64,000 nucleotides of DNA from assembly GCF_022698145.1 (NCBI RefSeq), contig NZ_JALDAX010000003.1:62001-126000 (forward strand), in the 5' to 3' direction. This document shows positions 8,181-17,903 of the stretch, piece by piece. The notes beneath the pieces are model-generated. The model had not been told where the DNA came from, did not search any database, and worked only from the letters and a program-made list of their open reading frames with translations. A program made the translations under genes and the position numbers. Within the stretch, counting starts at the first letter, position 1, and every line of letters begins with the position of its first letter. This DNA comes from Streptomyces spinosisporus. Lineage in GTDB: Bacteria; Actinomycetota; Actinomycetes; Streptomycetales; Streptomycetaceae.

Positions 8181-8929
8181 CCGCCCCGGTGTTCGTCGTC
8201 GACTCCCTGGCGGACGCGGCCGCGGGGGCGACCGTCGAACTGGACGGACCCGAGGGACGGCACGCGGTCTCCGTGCGGCGGCTGCAGCCCGGTGAGGACG
8301 TGGTGCTGACCGACGGCCGGGGCCGCGGCGCCGCCGGGGCGGTCGTGCGTACGGAGGGCAAGGACCGGCTGTTCGTCGAGGCCTCCGCGCTCCTGTCCGA
8401 GCCCGAACCGGCCCCCCGCATCACCGTCGTCCAGGCCCTCCCCAAGGGGGACCGCGGCGAGCTGGCTGTGGAGACGATGACCGAGACCGGCGTGGACGCG
8501 ATCGTCCCCTGGTCGGCGGCCCGCTGCATCACCCAGTGGAAGGGCGAGCGGGGCCTGAAGGCACTCACCAAGTGGCGTGCCACGGCCCGGGAGGCCGGCA
8601 AGCAGTCCCGCCGGCTGCGCTTCCCCGAGGTCGCGGACGCGGCAACGACCAAACAGGTTGCCGCACTTCTGGCCAAAGCCGACCTCGCCGCCGTCCTGCA
8701 CGAGGACCGCGACTACCCGAGCGAGCCGCTCGCGAGCGCCGAACTGCCCGCCACGGGCGAGATCGTGCTGGTCGTGGGCCCCGAAGGGGGCGTCACGGAA
8801 CAGGAGTTGCAGCTCTTCGCCGAGGCGGGTGCGAAGGCCTGCCGGCTCGGGCGTAGCGTGCTGCGTACATCGACCGCGGGGACCGCGGCCACCGCCCTGC
8901 TCCTCGGCCGCACCGGCCGCTGGTCCTGA
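8177..8929 (+). CDS. rsmE: 16S rRNA (uracil1498-N3)-methyltransferase RsmE
   Basis: SPOUT-class methyltransferase that modifies U1498 of 16S rRNA using S-adenosylmethionine. An N-terminal PUA-like part (GPEGRHAVSVRRLQPGE) is followed by the trefoil-knot SAM site: LVVGPEGGVTEQE and RLGRSVLRTSTAGTA at the C-terminus. At 250 residues it is a normal length. The start ATG 8177 overlaps the preceding stop by four bases, which fixes it. In many actinobacteria rsmE sits just downstream of dnaJ, as here. Confidence 0.95.
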   Translation: MTAPVFVVDSLADAAAGATVELDGPEGRHAVSVRRLQPGEDVVLTDGRGRGAAGAVVRTEGKDRLFVEASALLSEPEPAPRITVVQALPKGDRGELAVETMTETGVDAIVPWSAARCITQWKGERGLKALTKWRATAREAGKQSRRLRFPEVADAATTKQVAALLAKADLAAVLHEDRDYPSEPLASAELPATGEIVLVVGPEGGVTEQELQLFAEAGAKACRLGRSVLRTSTAGTAATALLLGRTGRWS

Positions 8930-8949
8930 ACGCCCCAGGGGGAACACAC

Positions 8950-9342
8950 GTGGAACTCGCCCAGGTCCGACTGCTCGTCAGCGACTTCCCGGCCTGCTAC
9001 CGCTTCTACGCCGAAGTCCTCGGCCTCAAGCCGCAGTCGGGCGCGACCGAGGGCCCGTACGAGAAGTTCAGCCCGGCCACCGGCTCGGCGGGCATCGCCC
9101 TGCAGGACCGCTCGATGATGGCCGAGGTCCTGAACGAACTGGGCGGCACCGCGACCGGCCACCGCTCCCTCGTGGTGCTGCGCGTCGACGACCTCGACAC
9201 CTACTGCGAGCAGATCGCCGCCCGTGGCGCCGAACTCGTGCACGGCCCGGCGCCCATGACCGACCGTATGCGGGTGGCCCACCTCAAGGATCCCGAGGGC
9301 AATGTGGTGGAGCTTCAGGAGTGGCTGCTGCTGCGCAACTGA
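8950..9342 (+). CDS. VOC family protein (glyoxalase/dioxygenase fold)
   Basis: A 130-residue vicinal-oxygen-chelate protein made of two beta-alpha-beta-beta-beta repeats. It starts with GTG 8950 preceded by an AGGGGGA-type ribosome site. The N-terminal repeat runs from QVRLLVSDFPACYRFYAEVLGL and the second ends DPEGNVVELQEW, where the glutamate is the usual metal ligand. Single-domain members act as glyoxalase I, fosfomycin or bleomycin resistance proteins or dioxygenases; the sequence does not pick one. It lies 20 bases after rsmE and is probably co-transcribed with it. Confidence 0.85.
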   Translation: MELAQVRLLVSDFPACYRFYAEVLGLKPQSGATEGPYEKFSPATGSAGIALQDRSMMAEVLNELGGTATGHRSLVVLRVDDLDTYCEQIAARGAELVHGPAPMTDRMRVAHLKDPEGNVVELQEWLLLRN

Positions 9343-9407
9343 GCCCGGCGCGTTCGTGACCGTATGCGCTCTACCGCCGGACGGCGCTCGGTGGCAGGCT
9401 GCCGTCC

Positions 9408-9959
9408 ATGGGGGCGTTGAGGCGCATTTGGCGGCGGCCGCGGGGACGGCGGGTGGCGGCTGTGGCCCTGTTCGCGGCGGTGGCCGTCGGCGGAGCCGTG
9501 GCCTGTGATCCGGCCGGGCTCAGCTCCGCGTCGGTGGCGTACACGACCGACGAGACCGCGACCGCGGAACTGGAGCGGCAGCACGTCGACGTGCAGTGGC
9601 TCAGCTGCACCGCCAACTACGGCGACAACCAGGCCTCGAACCAGGCGCCCTCGGCGAGCGAGACCACCATCGCCAACGTCGACTGCCAGGGGCAGACCAA
9701 GGACGGCAAAGACATCACCGTCACCGGCAAGGTCACCCGGGCCGTCGACGGTTCCTGTGTGCGCGGTGACCTGACCGCGAAGGTCGGCGGCAAGACCTGG
9801 TTCCATGTGACCGGGCTCGGCAACTGCAACGCGACGCCGTCGCCCATCGTCAACAACCCCTCGAACGGCGGGCAGCCGGGCGGCACCGCCACCGTGACGG
9901 TCACCAGGACCATCTGGTGCAAGGGCGATCCGCAGTGCTGGCCGGTGGAGGGCAAGTGA
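9408..9959 (+). CDS. Putative lipoprotein of unknown function
   Basis: A 183-residue exported protein. The N-terminus is strongly basic (RRIWRRPRGRR), then comes a hydrophobic segment ending in GGAVAC, a lipobox whose cysteine is about residue 33. The mature part has paired cysteines (LSCTANYG, NVDCQGQ, GSCVRG, GNCNA, WCKGDPQCW), which suggests several disulfides in an extracytoplasmic beta-sandwich. I recognise no catalytic motif. A CAGGCT hexamer shortly before the start may be the -10 of a leaderless promoter. Confidence 0.75.
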   Translation: MGALRRIWRRPRGRRVAAVALFAAVAVGGAVACDPAGLSSASVAYTTDETATAELERQHVDVQWLSCTANYGDNQASNQAPSASETTIANVDCQGQTKDGKDITVTGKVTRAVDGSCVRGDLTAKVGGKTWFHVTGLGNCNATPSPIVNNPSNGGQPGGTATVTVTRTIWCKGDPQCWPVEGK

Positions 9960-10017
9960 GGGAGGGCAAGCGATCGGCGCTCTGGCTGACGGCTGTGCCC
10001 TTGCCTAAGGTGACCGG

Positions 10018-13000
10018 GTGACCGAACCTGCCTCGACGGCATCAGCAGCCTCCTCCGCTTATCTCCGTTTCCCGCATGTGCACGGCGAGTTGGTGGCCTT
10101 CGCCGCCGAGGACGACATCTGGCTCGCACCCCTCGACGGCGGCCGGGCCTGGCGGGTCAGCGCCGAGAACGTGGCGGTCTCCGCGCCCCGCATCTCGCCC
10201 GACGGCACGACCGTCGCCTGGACCTCCACCCGGGACGGCGCCCCCGAGGTGCACGTCGCCCCGGTCGACGGCGGCCCCGCCAGGCGGCTCACGCACTGGG
10301 GCAGCCTGCGCACCCAGGTCCGCGGCTGGACCCCCGACGGGCAGGTCCTGGCGATCACCACCTACGGCCAGCCCAGTCTGCGCCGCACCTGGGCGCACGC
10401 CGTCCCGCTGGACGCGGGACCGTCGACGCAACTGCCGTACGGGCCCGTCGGCGGTGTCGCGTACGGTCCCGCGACCGTGCTGCTGTCCGCGCCGATGGGC
10501 CGCGAGGCCGCCTGGTGGAAGCGGTACCGGGGCGGTACCGCCGGGAAGCTGTGGATCGACCGCGACGGCGACGGCGAGTTCGTACGGCTGCACGAGGACC
10601 TGGACGGGAACACCGAGTTCCCGGTGTGGGCGGGGGAGCGCATCGCCTTCCTCAGCGACCACGAAGGCACCGGAGCGGTGTACTCCTCGCTCGCCGACGG
10701 CTCCGACCTGCGCCGGCACACTCCGCTCGACGGCTTCTACGCCCGGCACGCCGCCGGGGACGGCACCCGGGTCGTCTACGCGTTCGCCGGTGAACTGTGG
10801 CTCCTCGACGACCTGGACGGGTCCGAGCCGCGCCGCCTCGACATCCGGCTCGGCGGGCAGCGCGCCGACCGGCAGACCTTCCACCTGGACGCCTCCCGCT
10901 GGTTCGGCTCCGCCGCACCCGACCACACCGCGCGCGGCAGCGCCGTCGCCGTCCGCGGCGCCGTGCACTGGGTCACCCACCGCTCGGGCCCTGCCCGCGC
11001 GCTCGCCGCCACCCCCGGCGTACGGGCCCGGCTGCCGCGCACCTTCCGTGCCGAGGGCGAGGAGTGGGTGGTGTGGGTGACGGACGCGGAGGGCGACGAC
11101 GCCCTGGAGTTCGCGCCCGCCACCGGTCTCGCCCCCGGCGCCACCCCGCGCCGGCTCGCGGCCGGACAGCTCGGCCGGGTCCTCGGCCTCGCCATGGCGC
11201 CCGACGGCAGCCGTGCCGCGGTCGCCGCGCACGACGGCCGGGTGCTGCTCGTCGAGCGGGAGACCGGCGAGGTCCGCGAGGTCGACCGCAGTGCCGACGG
11301 CGACGTCTCAGGGCTGGTCTTCTCGCCCGACTCGGCCTGGCTCGCCTGGTCCCACCCGGGCCCCCGCCCGCTGCGCCAGCTCCGCCTCGCCAACACCACC
11401 GACCTCTCCGTCACCGAGGCGACCCCGCTCCGCTTCCAGGACTACGCCCCCGCCTTCACCCTGGACGGCAAGCACCTCGTCTTCCTGTCCAACCGCTCCT
11501 TCGACCCGGTCTACGACGAGCACGTCTTCGACCTGGCCTTCGTGGTCGGCGACCGCCCGCATCTGATCACGCTGGCCGCGACGACGCCCTCGCCGTTCGG
11601 GCCGCAGCGGCACGGCCGCCCCTTCGAGGCGCCCGACAAGGACGAGACCCCGGACAGCGAGGGCACCCCGGTCACCCGGATCGACCTGGAGGGCCTCGCC
11701 GACCGGATCGTGCCCTTCCCGGTGGAGGCCGCCCGCTACTCCAACCTGCGCGCGGCCAAGGACGGCGTGCTGTGGCTGCGCCATCCGGTGCAGGGCGTCC
11801 TCGGCTCCTCCCGGGCCACCCCGGACGACCCCGACCCCAGGACCGAGCTGGAGCGCTACGACCTCGCCCAGCAGCGTCTGGAGCATCTCGCCGCCGACGC
11901 CGACCACTTCGCGGTCAGCGGCGACGGCAAGCGCTGCCTGCTGTGGACGGACGGCCGGCTGAAGGTCGTGCCCAGCGACCGGCGGGCCTCGAACGACGAC
12001 GACAGCGACAGCAACATCACCGTCGACCTCTCCCGCATCCGCCAGACCGTCGACCCGTCGGCCGAGTGGCGGCAGATGTACGAGGAGACGGGCCGCATCA
12101 TGCGGGACCACTTCTGGCGGGCCGACATGAGCGGTGTCGACTGGCCGGGCGTCCTCACCCGCTACCGGCCCGTGCTGGAACGGGTCGCCACCCACGACGA
12201 CCTCGTCGACCTGCTGTGGGAGGTACAGGGCGAGCTCGGCACCTCCCACGCCTATGTCGTCCCGCGCGGCGGGCACCGCCACGGGCCCCGGCAGGGGCTG
12301 CTGGGCGCCGACATCTCCCGTCACGCGGACGGCAGTTGGCGCATCGACCGCATCCTGCCGACCGAGACCTCCGACCCGGCCGCCCGCTCCCCGCTGGCCG
12401 CACCCGGCGTCGCCATACGGGCCGGCGACGCCATCGTGGCCGTCGGCGGCGTCCCGGTGGACCCGGTCACCGGGCCCGGCCCGCTGCTCGTCGGCACGGC
12501 CGGCAAGCCCGTCGAGCTGACCGTCTCCCCGGCCGGCGGCGGCGAGGCACGGCACGCCGTCGTGATCCCCACGGCCGACGAGGAACCCCTGCGCTACCAC
12601 GCGTGGGTCGCCGACCGGCGCGCCCACGTCCACGAGCGCTCCGGCGGCCGCCTCGGCTACCTCCACGTCCCCGACATGCAGGCCCCCGGCTGGGCCCAGA
12701 TCCACCGCGACCTGCGCGTCGAGGTGGCCCGTGAGGGCCTGGTCGTCGACGTCCGCGAGAACCGCGGCGGCCACACCTCCCAGCTCGTGGTGGAGAAGCT
12801 GGCCCGCCGCATCGTCGGCTGGGCGGTGCCCCGCGGGATGCGCCCCTACAGCTATCCGCAGGACGCGCCGCGCGGCCCGGTCGTCGCCGTCGCCAACGAG
12901 TTCTCCGGCTCCGACGGCGACATCGTCAACGCGGCCATCAAGGCCCTGGGCATCGGCCCGGTGGTCGGCACCCGGACCTGGGGCGGGGTGATCGGCATCG

Positions 13001-13233
13001 ACCACCGCTACCGGCTGGTCGACGGCACGGGCATCACCCAGCCCAAGTACGCGTTCTGGCTGGAGGGTTACGAGTGGGGCGTGGAGAACCACGGCGTCGA
13101 TCCGGACGTGGAGGTGATCCAGCGCCCCCAGGATCACGCGGCGGGCCGGGACGTCCAGCTGGACGAGGCGGTCCGGATCGCCCTCGCGGCCCTGGAGGAG
13201 AACCCCGCCAGGACGCCGCCGGGCCTGGACTGA
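10018..13233 (+). CDS. Tricorn protease, S41-family peptidase
   Basis: A large cytosolic protease (1071 residues) that degrades oligopeptides downstream of the proteasome. Roughly the first 680 residues form beta-propeller repeats (APRISPDGTTVAW, TWTPDGQVLAI-like and LVFSPDSAWLAW blades). A PDZ-like domain (GVAIRAGDAIVAVGG) and a C-terminal S41 catalytic domain follow. The core motifs are GTSHAYV, with the catalytic histidine, and NEFSGSDGDIV, with the nucleophilic serine. The GTG start follows a TAAGGT hexamer (10006-10011) by six bases and no Shine-Dalgarno sequence is seen, which fits a leaderless mRNA. Confidence 0.93.
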   Translation: MTEPASTASAASSAYLRFPHVHGELVAFAAEDDIWLAPLDGGRAWRVSAENVAVSAPRISPDGTTVAWTSTRDGAPEVHVAPVDGGPARRLTHWGSLRTQVRGWTPDGQVLAITTYGQPSLRRTWAHAVPLDAGPSTQLPYGPVGGVAYGPATVLLSAPMGREAAWWKRYRGGTAGKLWIDRDGDGEFVRLHEDLDGNTEFPVWAGERIAFLSDHEGTGAVYSSLADGSDLRRHTPLDGFYARHAAGDGTRVVYAFAGELWLLDDLDGSEPRRLDIRLGGQRADRQTFHLDASRWFGSAAPDHTARGSAVAVRGAVHWVTHRSGPARALAATPGVRARLPRTFRAEGEEWVVWVTDAEGDDALEFAPATGLAPGATPRRLAAGQLGRVLGLAMAPDGSRAAVAAHDGRVLLVERETGEVREVDRSADGDVSGLVFSPDSAWLAWSHPGPRPLRQLRLANTTDLSVTEATPLRFQDYAPAFTLDGKHLVFLSNRSFDPVYDEHVFDLAFVVGDRPHLITLAATTPSPFGPQRHGRPFEAPDKDETPDSEGTPVTRIDLEGLADRIVPFPVEAARYSNLRAAKDGVLWLRHPVQGVLGSSRATPDDPDPRTELERYDLAQQRLEHLAADADHFAVSGDGKRCLLWTDGRLKVVPSDRRASNDDDSDSNITVDLSRIRQTVDPSAEWRQMYEETGRIMRDHFWRADMSGVDWPGVLTRYRPVLERVATHDDLVDLLWEVQGELGTSHAYVVPRGGHRHGPRQGLLGADISRHADGSWRIDRILPTETSDPAARSPLAAPGVAIRAGDAIVAVGGVPVDPVTGPGPLLVGTAGKPVELTVSPAGGGEARHAVVIPTADEEPLRYHAWVADRRAHVHERSGGRLGYLHVPDMQAPGWAQIHRDLRVEVAREGLVVDVRENRGGHTSQLVVEKLARRIVGWAVPRGMRPYSYPQDAPRGPVVAVANEFSGSDGDIVNAAIKALGIGPVVGTRTWGGVIGIDHRYRLVDGTGITQPKYAFWLEGYEWGVENHGVDPDVEVIQRPQDHAAGRDVQLDEAVRIALAALEENPARTPPGLD

Positions 13234-13297
13234 GGCCCGCGCGGCAGGCGCTGGATACGATGCCCCCGTACTCGATCAGCCGGCTTGAGGAGAGCAC

Positions 13298-13651
13298 ATG
13301 CCAGGGGAGCCGCAGGACGACTGCCTGTTCTGCAAGATCGTCGAAGGTCATGTCCCGGCGACGATCGTCCGGGAAACGGAGACCACCGTCGCCTTCCGCG
13401 ACATCAACCCCCAGGCACCCACGCACGTCCTGGTGATCCCCAGGGCGCACTACGAGAACGCCGCGGCGCTCGCCGCGGCCGAGCCGGACCTCGCGGCGGA
13501 CGTGCTGCGCGAGGCGAAGGCGGTCGCAGACGAGGACAAGCTGGACAGCTACCGCGTCGTCTTCAACACCGGCCCCGGCGCCGGCCAGACCGTCTTCCAC
13601 GTCCACGCGCACGTCCTCGGTGGCCGCGGCCTGCAGTGGCCCCCCGGGTAA
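13298..13651 (+). CDS. HIT-family nucleotide hydrolase/transferase
   Basis: Histidine triad protein of 117 residues, the Hint-like phosphoramidase branch that acts on nucleoside phosphoramidates and adenylated lysine. It opens with CLFCKIVEG, a zinc-type CxxC seen in many bacterial Hint proteins, has INPQAPTHVLVIPR, and closes with the catalytic triad HVHAHVLGG. A GAGGAGAG ribosome site precedes the ATG. RNase Z begins six bases after the stop, so they share a transcript. Confidence 0.93.
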   Translation: MPGEPQDDCLFCKIVEGHVPATIVRETETTVAFRDINPQAPTHVLVIPRAHYENAAALAAAEPDLAADVLREAKAVADEDKLDSYRVVFNTGPGAGQTVFHVHAHVLGGRGLQWPPG

Positions 13652-13657
13652 CAGGCC

Positions 13658-14563
13658 GTGTCCGTACGTGAATTGGTGGTCCTCGGCACGGCCAGCCAGG
13701 TCCCGACCCGGCATCGCAACCACAACGGCTATCTGCTGCGCTGGGACGGCGAGGGCCTGCTCTTCGACCCCGGCGAGGGCACGCAGCGCCAGATGCTGCG
13801 TGCCGGGGTCGCCGCGCACGACCTGAACCGGATCTGCGTCACGCACTTCCACGGGGACCACTCCCTGGGGCTCGCGGGTGTCGTCCAGCGCATCAACCTC
13901 GACCGGGTGCCGCACGAGATCACCGCGCACTACCCGCGCTCAGGGCAGCACTTCTTCGACCGCCTGCGGTACGCCACCGCCTACCGCGAGACGGTCGCGC
14001 TCACCGAGGCGCCGGTCGACACGGACGGCACCCTGGCCGCCACGGGCTCGTACACGCTCGAAGCCCGCAGGCTCTCCCACCCGGTCGAGTCCTACGGCTA
14101 CCGGCTGATCGAGCCCGACGGCCGCCGTATGCTCCCCGAGCGGCTGGCCGCGCACGGCATCAAGGGGCCGGACGTGGGGCGGCTGCAGCGGGAGGGGTCG
14201 TTCGACGGCGTCCCGCTCGCGGACGTCAGCGAGGTCCGCCGCGGCCAGCGGTTCGCGTTCGTCATGGACACCCGGCTGTGCGACGGGGTGCACGCGCTCG
14301 CCGAGGGCTGCGACCTGCTCGTCATCGAGTCGACCTTCCTCGACGAGGACACCGACCTCGCGACCGAGCACGGCCACCTGACCGCCGGGCAGGCGGCGGC
14401 GGTCGCGCGCGAGGCGGGCGTACGGCATCTGGTGCTCACGCACTTCAGCCAGCGGTACGGCGAGCCCGACGAGTTCGAGCGGCAGGCGCGGGCCGCGGGC
14501 TTCGAGGGGGAGCTGACCGTGGCGCACGATCTGCTGCGGGTACCGGTTCCGAAACGCCGGTAA
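13658..14563 (+). CDS. rnz: Ribonuclease Z
   Basis: Metallo-beta-lactamase-fold tRNA 3' endonuclease (tRNase Z) of 301 residues. The zinc motif is [10 protein letters not shown]. Other landmarks are the N-terminal [13 protein letters not shown], which binds the substrate, [14 protein letters not shown] with the bridging Asp, GHLTAGQAA and the final LTHFSQRY histidine. An exosite-like arm (residues around [15 protein letters not shown]) is in the expected place. The GTG start at 13658 is six bases after the HIT gene, supporting co-expression. Confidence 0.92.
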   Translation: MSVRELVVLGTASQVPTRHRNHNGYLLRWDGEGLLFDPGEGTQRQMLRAGVAAHDLNRICVTHFHGDHSLGLAGVVQRINLDRVPHEITAHYPRSGQHFFDRLRYATAYRETVALTEAPVDTDGTLAATGSYTLEARRLSHPVESYGYRLIEPDGRRMLPERLAAHGIKGPDVGRLQREGSFDGVPLADVSEVRRGQRFAFVMDTRLCDGVHALAEGCDLLVIESTFLDEDTDLATEHGHLTAGQAAAVAREAGVRHLVLTHFSQRYGEPDEFERQARAAGFEGELTVAHDLLRVPVPKRR

Positions 14564-14583
14564 AACACCCGTACGATACTTCG

Positions 14584-15573
14584 ATGCCCCTCCCCAAAGC
14601 TGAACTGCACCTCCACATCGAAGGCACCCTGGAGCCGGAGCTGGCCTTCGCGCTGGCCGCGCGCAACGGCGTCGAGCTGCCGTACGCGGACACCGACGAG
14701 CTGCGCAAGGCGTACGACTTCGCGGACCTGCAGTCCTTTCTGAACCTGTACTACGAGCTCATGGCCGTCCTGCGCACCGAGCGGGACTTCGAGGACCTCG
14801 CGAACGCCTACCTCGCCCGCGCGGCCGCGCAGGGCGTGCGGCACGCGGAGATCTTCTTCGACCCGCAGGCACACATCGCGCGGGGCGTCGCGATGGGCAC
14901 GGTCGTCGAGGGGCTGTGGCGGGCGCTGGGCAGCAGCGAGGAGCACCACGGCGTCTCGACGCGGCTGATCCTCTGCTTCCTGCGGGACGAGTCCGCCGAG
15001 TCGGCGCTCAGGACCCTGGAGGCCGCGAAGCCGTATCTGGACCGGATCACCGCCGTTGGTCTCGACTCGGCCGAGGTGGGGCATCCGCCGGCGAAGTTCC
15101 GCGAGGTGTACGAGGCCGCGGCGGCGCTCGGCCTGCGGCGCGTGGCGCACGCCGGGGAGGAGGGGCCGCCGGAGTACATCACCGAGGCCCTGGACGTCCT
15201 CGGCATCGAGCGCGTCGACCACGGGCTGCGCTGCATGGAGGACCCGGCCCTGGTCGAGCGCCTGGTCCGCGACCGCATCCCGCTGACCCTCTGCCCCCTG
15301 TCCAACGTCCGCCTCCGCACCGTCGACACCCTCGCCGACCACCCCCTCCCCACCATGCTCGACGCCGGCCTCCTCTGCACGATCAACTCCGACGACCCGG
15401 CCTACTTCGGCGGGTACGCCGGGGACAACTTCGACGCGGTGCGCTCAACGCTCGGCCTGAGCGAGGACCGCCTGCGCGAACTGGCCCGCAACTCCTTCGT
15501 CGCCTCCTTCCTGGAGGACGACGAGGAGCGACGGGCCCGGTATCTCGCGGAGGTGGAGGCGTACGAGTTCTAA
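14584..15573 (+). CDS. Adenine deaminase-like enzyme (adenosine deaminase superfamily)
   Basis: Zinc amidohydrolase of 329 residues for purine salvage. The N-terminal metal motif reads ELHLHIEGTLEPE and the C-terminal one NSDDPAYFGGY. These variants are typical of the adenine deaminase branch, whereas adenosine deaminases usually have HVHLDG and NTDDP. HAGEE supplies the catalytic glutamate region. TACGAT at 14572-14577 lies six bases before the ATG with no ribosome site, consistent with a leaderless start. The subfamily call rests on motif comparison from memory, so adenosine deaminase remains possible. Confidence 0.85.
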   Translation: MPLPKAELHLHIEGTLEPELAFALAARNGVELPYADTDELRKAYDFADLQSFLNLYYELMAVLRTERDFEDLANAYLARAAAQGVRHAEIFFDPQAHIARGVAMGTVVEGLWRALGSSEEHHGVSTRLILCFLRDESAESALRTLEAAKPYLDRITAVGLDSAEVGHPPAKFREVYEAAAALGLRRVAHAGEEGPPEYITEALDVLGIERVDHGLRCMEDPALVERLVRDRIPLTLCPLSNVRLRTVDTLADHPLPTMLDAGLLCTINSDDPAYFGGYAGDNFDAVRSTLGLSEDRLRELARNSFVASFLEDDEERRARYLAEVEAYEF

Positions 15574-15603
15574 GCAGCGGCTTGTACTTCTGGGCTGCGG
15601 CTT

Positions 15604-16827
15604 TTACGCGGCTGTCGTGTCGTAGGGGCTCGCCGCGGGTGTCTCGACCGGGATCTCGACGACCGGGAGGGGGTTTCTGGTCACGCGCAGTGCTACTGCC
15701 GTCATCGGGATTGCGATCACGAGGAGGCCGGTGGCCAGGACTGTGCCCATGGTCGCGAACCCGGTCCGGGCCGCGAGTACGCTGCCGGCGAGGGGGCCCG
15801 CTGCCGTGCCCAGTGAGGACGCCGAGCCGACCAGTACCGCCCAGCGGCCGCGGGTGTCGAGGGAGGCGGCCAGGCCGATCACGTACGACAGCACGACCGG
15901 GTAGAGCAGGTTCCAGGCGATCTCGCCGGTCGCGAAGGACGTGAGGTCGGTCGCGGACGCGCTGAGGACGATGCAGCCGGCGATGACGCCGGTGCCGGCA
16001 CCCACCGGGACGGCCCGCCCGAACCGCGGCCCGACCGCGCCCGCGACCGTCAGACCCAGCAGTCCGGCGCCGAGAGCAACCGCGAAGACCGCGCCGACGG
16101 TCGCCTCCGACAGATGCGCCTGGGCCAGCCCGATCCGGCTGCTGACGCCCCACAGGGAGTTCTGCGCGAGCGACCAGCACAGCAGGGCGAGGGCGAGGAC
16201 GAGTCCGGAGCGGAAGTGGGGCAGGCGGGGGCCGTCCAGTGCGGACCGCTGGGTGGCCGTACGCAGCGGGAGGCGGCCGGTGAGCGGCCAGACGGCGAGC
16301 GCGGTGAGGGCGATCGCCGCGAGGGGCTGGCCGTGGCCCGCCCCGAGGTGCGGCACCGTCAGATAGACGGCGCCCGCGAGCGCGGAGACGCCGAGCAGGC
16401 CGATCGTGGTCGTGCGGTGCGGATCGGGCTGGGCCGCGATCCCGGTGGCGGCCACGGTCGTCGCCGTACCGGAGCCGAATCCGCCGACCAGCGCGCCGAG
16501 GACGACGGCCGGGACGGCGTGGGTCAGGGCGGCGGTGCCGTAGCCGAGCGCGGCGAGCGTGAGCCCGATGCGGGCCAGGGTCCGTGCCCCGAACCGTTCG
16601 ACCCGCGAGGCCAGCAGAAAGCCGGCCGCCGCGGAACTCAGCAGCAGCGCACTGCCGACGGCACCCGCCTGGGTGGCGGTCAGGGGCAGCCCCGAATCCA
16701 GTCGGCCCACGGTGGTGGGCAGCAGATAGGGGGCGAGGTACCCGGCCCCGAAAAGGGCGACGAGGGGCCAGGGGGTGGTGCGAGGGGCGAACACGGGCGT
16801 TCCCAGGGCATGCGAAAGAACCGGCAC
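15604..16827 (-). CDS. MFS transporter
   Basis: Major facilitator protein with about twelve hydrophobic helices and no sugar- or drug-specific signature. Helix 1 begins near PWPLVALFGAGYL, and the 2-3 loop reads SRVERFGARTLARIG. It resembles CynX/YcaD-like or arabinose-efflux-like exporters. I used the GTG at 16827 (VPVLSHALG), giving 407 residues. The open frame continues to a GTG at 16929, but that part is not transporter-like. The IclR gene lies upstream on the same strand, separated by a 187-base gap; the relation between the two is unclear. Confidence 0.8.
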   Translation of the reverse strand: MPVLSHALGTPVFAPRTTPWPLVALFGAGYLAPYLLPTTVGRLDSGLPLTATQAGAVGSALLLSSAAAGFLLASRVERFGARTLARIGLTLAALGYGTAALTHAVPAVVLGALVGGFGSGTATTVAATGIAAQPDPHRTTTIGLLGVSALAGAVYLTVPHLGAGHGQPLAAIALTALAVWPLTGRLPLRTATQRSALDGPRLPHFRSGLVLALALLCWSLAQNSLWGVSSRIGLAQAHLSEATVGAVFAVALGAGLLGLTVAGAVGPRFGRAVPVGAGTGVIAGCIVLSASATDLTSFATGEIAWNLLYPVVLSYVIGLAASLDTRGRWAVLVGSASSLGTAAGPLAGSVLAARTGFATMGTVLATGLLVIAIPMTAVALRVTRNPLPVVEIPVETPAASPYDTTAA

Positions 16828-17013
16828 AGGAAAGGGGGTGGGCGCAGGCCGTCGACGGACAGGAACGCGCGAGCAAGTTGTATCAAGCACGCGGTTTCCC
16901 GAAGAAGTCCGCAGGGTGTGATGTGGCACACGTTCTGTTTGGGGCTGGAGAGATGGGGTAGCTGAGACCGCCCCTGCGCGTGGACCGGCGCCCGACTCGC
17001 GACGAAATGCCCG

Positions 17014-17799
17014 CTAACGCCAGTGCGCCGACCCCGCCGCCCCGGGCGCCGTCGACTCGATCTTCAGGCGGATCGCCCGCATGGTCGCGACGATGTGCTC
17101 CTCGTGCTCCGGCGTCAGCCGGGCCACCGGCACCGAGCAGCTGATCGCGTCCTGCGCTGGAGTCTCGTAGCGCAGGGCGAAGCCGAAGCCGACGATGCCG
17201 AGGACGCCCTCCTCGCGGTCGACGGAGTAGCCGCGCGCGCGGATCTCGGCGAGGTCCGCGCAGAGGGACTCCCTGCTGGTGTGCGTGTGAGGGGTCATCG
17301 CCTCGTACGGCCCCTCGGGCAGCTCCGTGTCGGCCCGCTCGGCCAGCAACGCCTTGCCCAGCGCCCCGACATGGGCCGGCAGCCGCCGCCCCACCCGGCT
17401 GATCGTCCGCAGATACTCGTGCGACTCCCGGGTCGCCAGATACGCCACGTCCCGGCCGTCCAGCCGCCCCAGGTGGATCGTCTCGCCCAGCGCGTCGGAG
17501 GCCTCGTCGAGATACGGCCGCGCGATGCGCACGCGCGGGTCGGAGTCCAGATAGCTGGTGCCGGTGAGCAGGGCGTGGATGCCGATGCCGTACAGCGAAC
17601 CGGTGATGTCCGTGCGCACCCAGCCCCGGCTGATCAGCGTCTGCAGCAGCGCGTACATCGAGCTGCGCGGCACACCCAGCTCGTCCGCCAGCTCCTGCAG
17701 CCGCGCCGGCCGGTCGCCGCGCGCCGCGAGCAGTTCCAGCAGTTCGACCGTCCGTGCGGCCGACTTCACCTCGCGGACGCCGCCTTCTGTCTCCGACAT
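17014..17799 (-). CDS. IclR-family transcriptional regulator
   Basis: Regulator of about 261 residues. The N-terminal winged helix is KSAARTVELLELLAARG then LQELADELGVPRSSMYALLQTLISRGWV. The C-terminal effector domain contains GETIHLGRLDGRDVAYLATRES and GKALLA. It is divergent from the kdgD-gudD-MFS operon, so control of sugar-acid catabolism is the natural guess, with an aldarate or KDG-type effector. The ATG at 17799 (MSETEGG) fits the family better than an in-frame start at 17841. Confidence 0.9.
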   Translation of the reverse strand: MSETEGGVREVKSAARTVELLELLAARGDRPARLQELADELGVPRSSMYALLQTLISRGWVRTDITGSLYGIGIHALLTGTSYLDSDPRVRIARPYLDEASDALGETIHLGRLDGRDVAYLATRESHEYLRTISRVGRRLPAHVGALGKALLAERADTELPEGPYEAMTPHTHTSRESLCADLAEIRARGYSVDREEGVLGIVGFGFALRYETPAQDAISCSVPVARLTPEHEEHIVATMRAIRLKIESTAPGAAGSAHWR

Positions 17800-17830
17800 G
17801 GCCCGATCGTAATCGTGACGCCCCGCCCCA

Positions 17831-17859
17831 TTGACGCCCACGGTTCGTGTATCTAACCT
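17831..17859 (+). promoter_or_regulatory. Promoter of the glucarate operon
   Basis: TTGACG at 17831-17836 and TAACCT at 17854-17859 are separated by 17 bases, close to the vegetative Streptomyces consensus (TTGACA-N17-TAGGAT type). It points to the dehydratase gene starting near 17900 and lies in the divergent IclR intergenic region. Confidence 0.6.
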
Positions 17860-17865
17860 CCATCT

Positions 17866-17879
17866 TCATACGTGGATGA
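17866..17879. promoter_or_regulatory. Candidate IclR operator
   Basis: TCATACGTGGATGA is an imperfect 14-base palindrome (TCAT-N6-ATGA) just downstream of the predicted -10 element. The position would let the divergent IclR protein block transcription start. The assignment is inferred from position and symmetry. Confidence 0.45.
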
Positions 17880-17903
17880 CGTCTACATAGGGAGATGGCG
17901 AGG

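Noticed and set aside
16878..16886. TTGTATCAA palindrome near the 5' end of the MFS gene as a regulator site
   Set aside because: A 9-base odd palindrome is weak evidence, the start of the MFS gene is uncertain, and no second copy is seen nearby.
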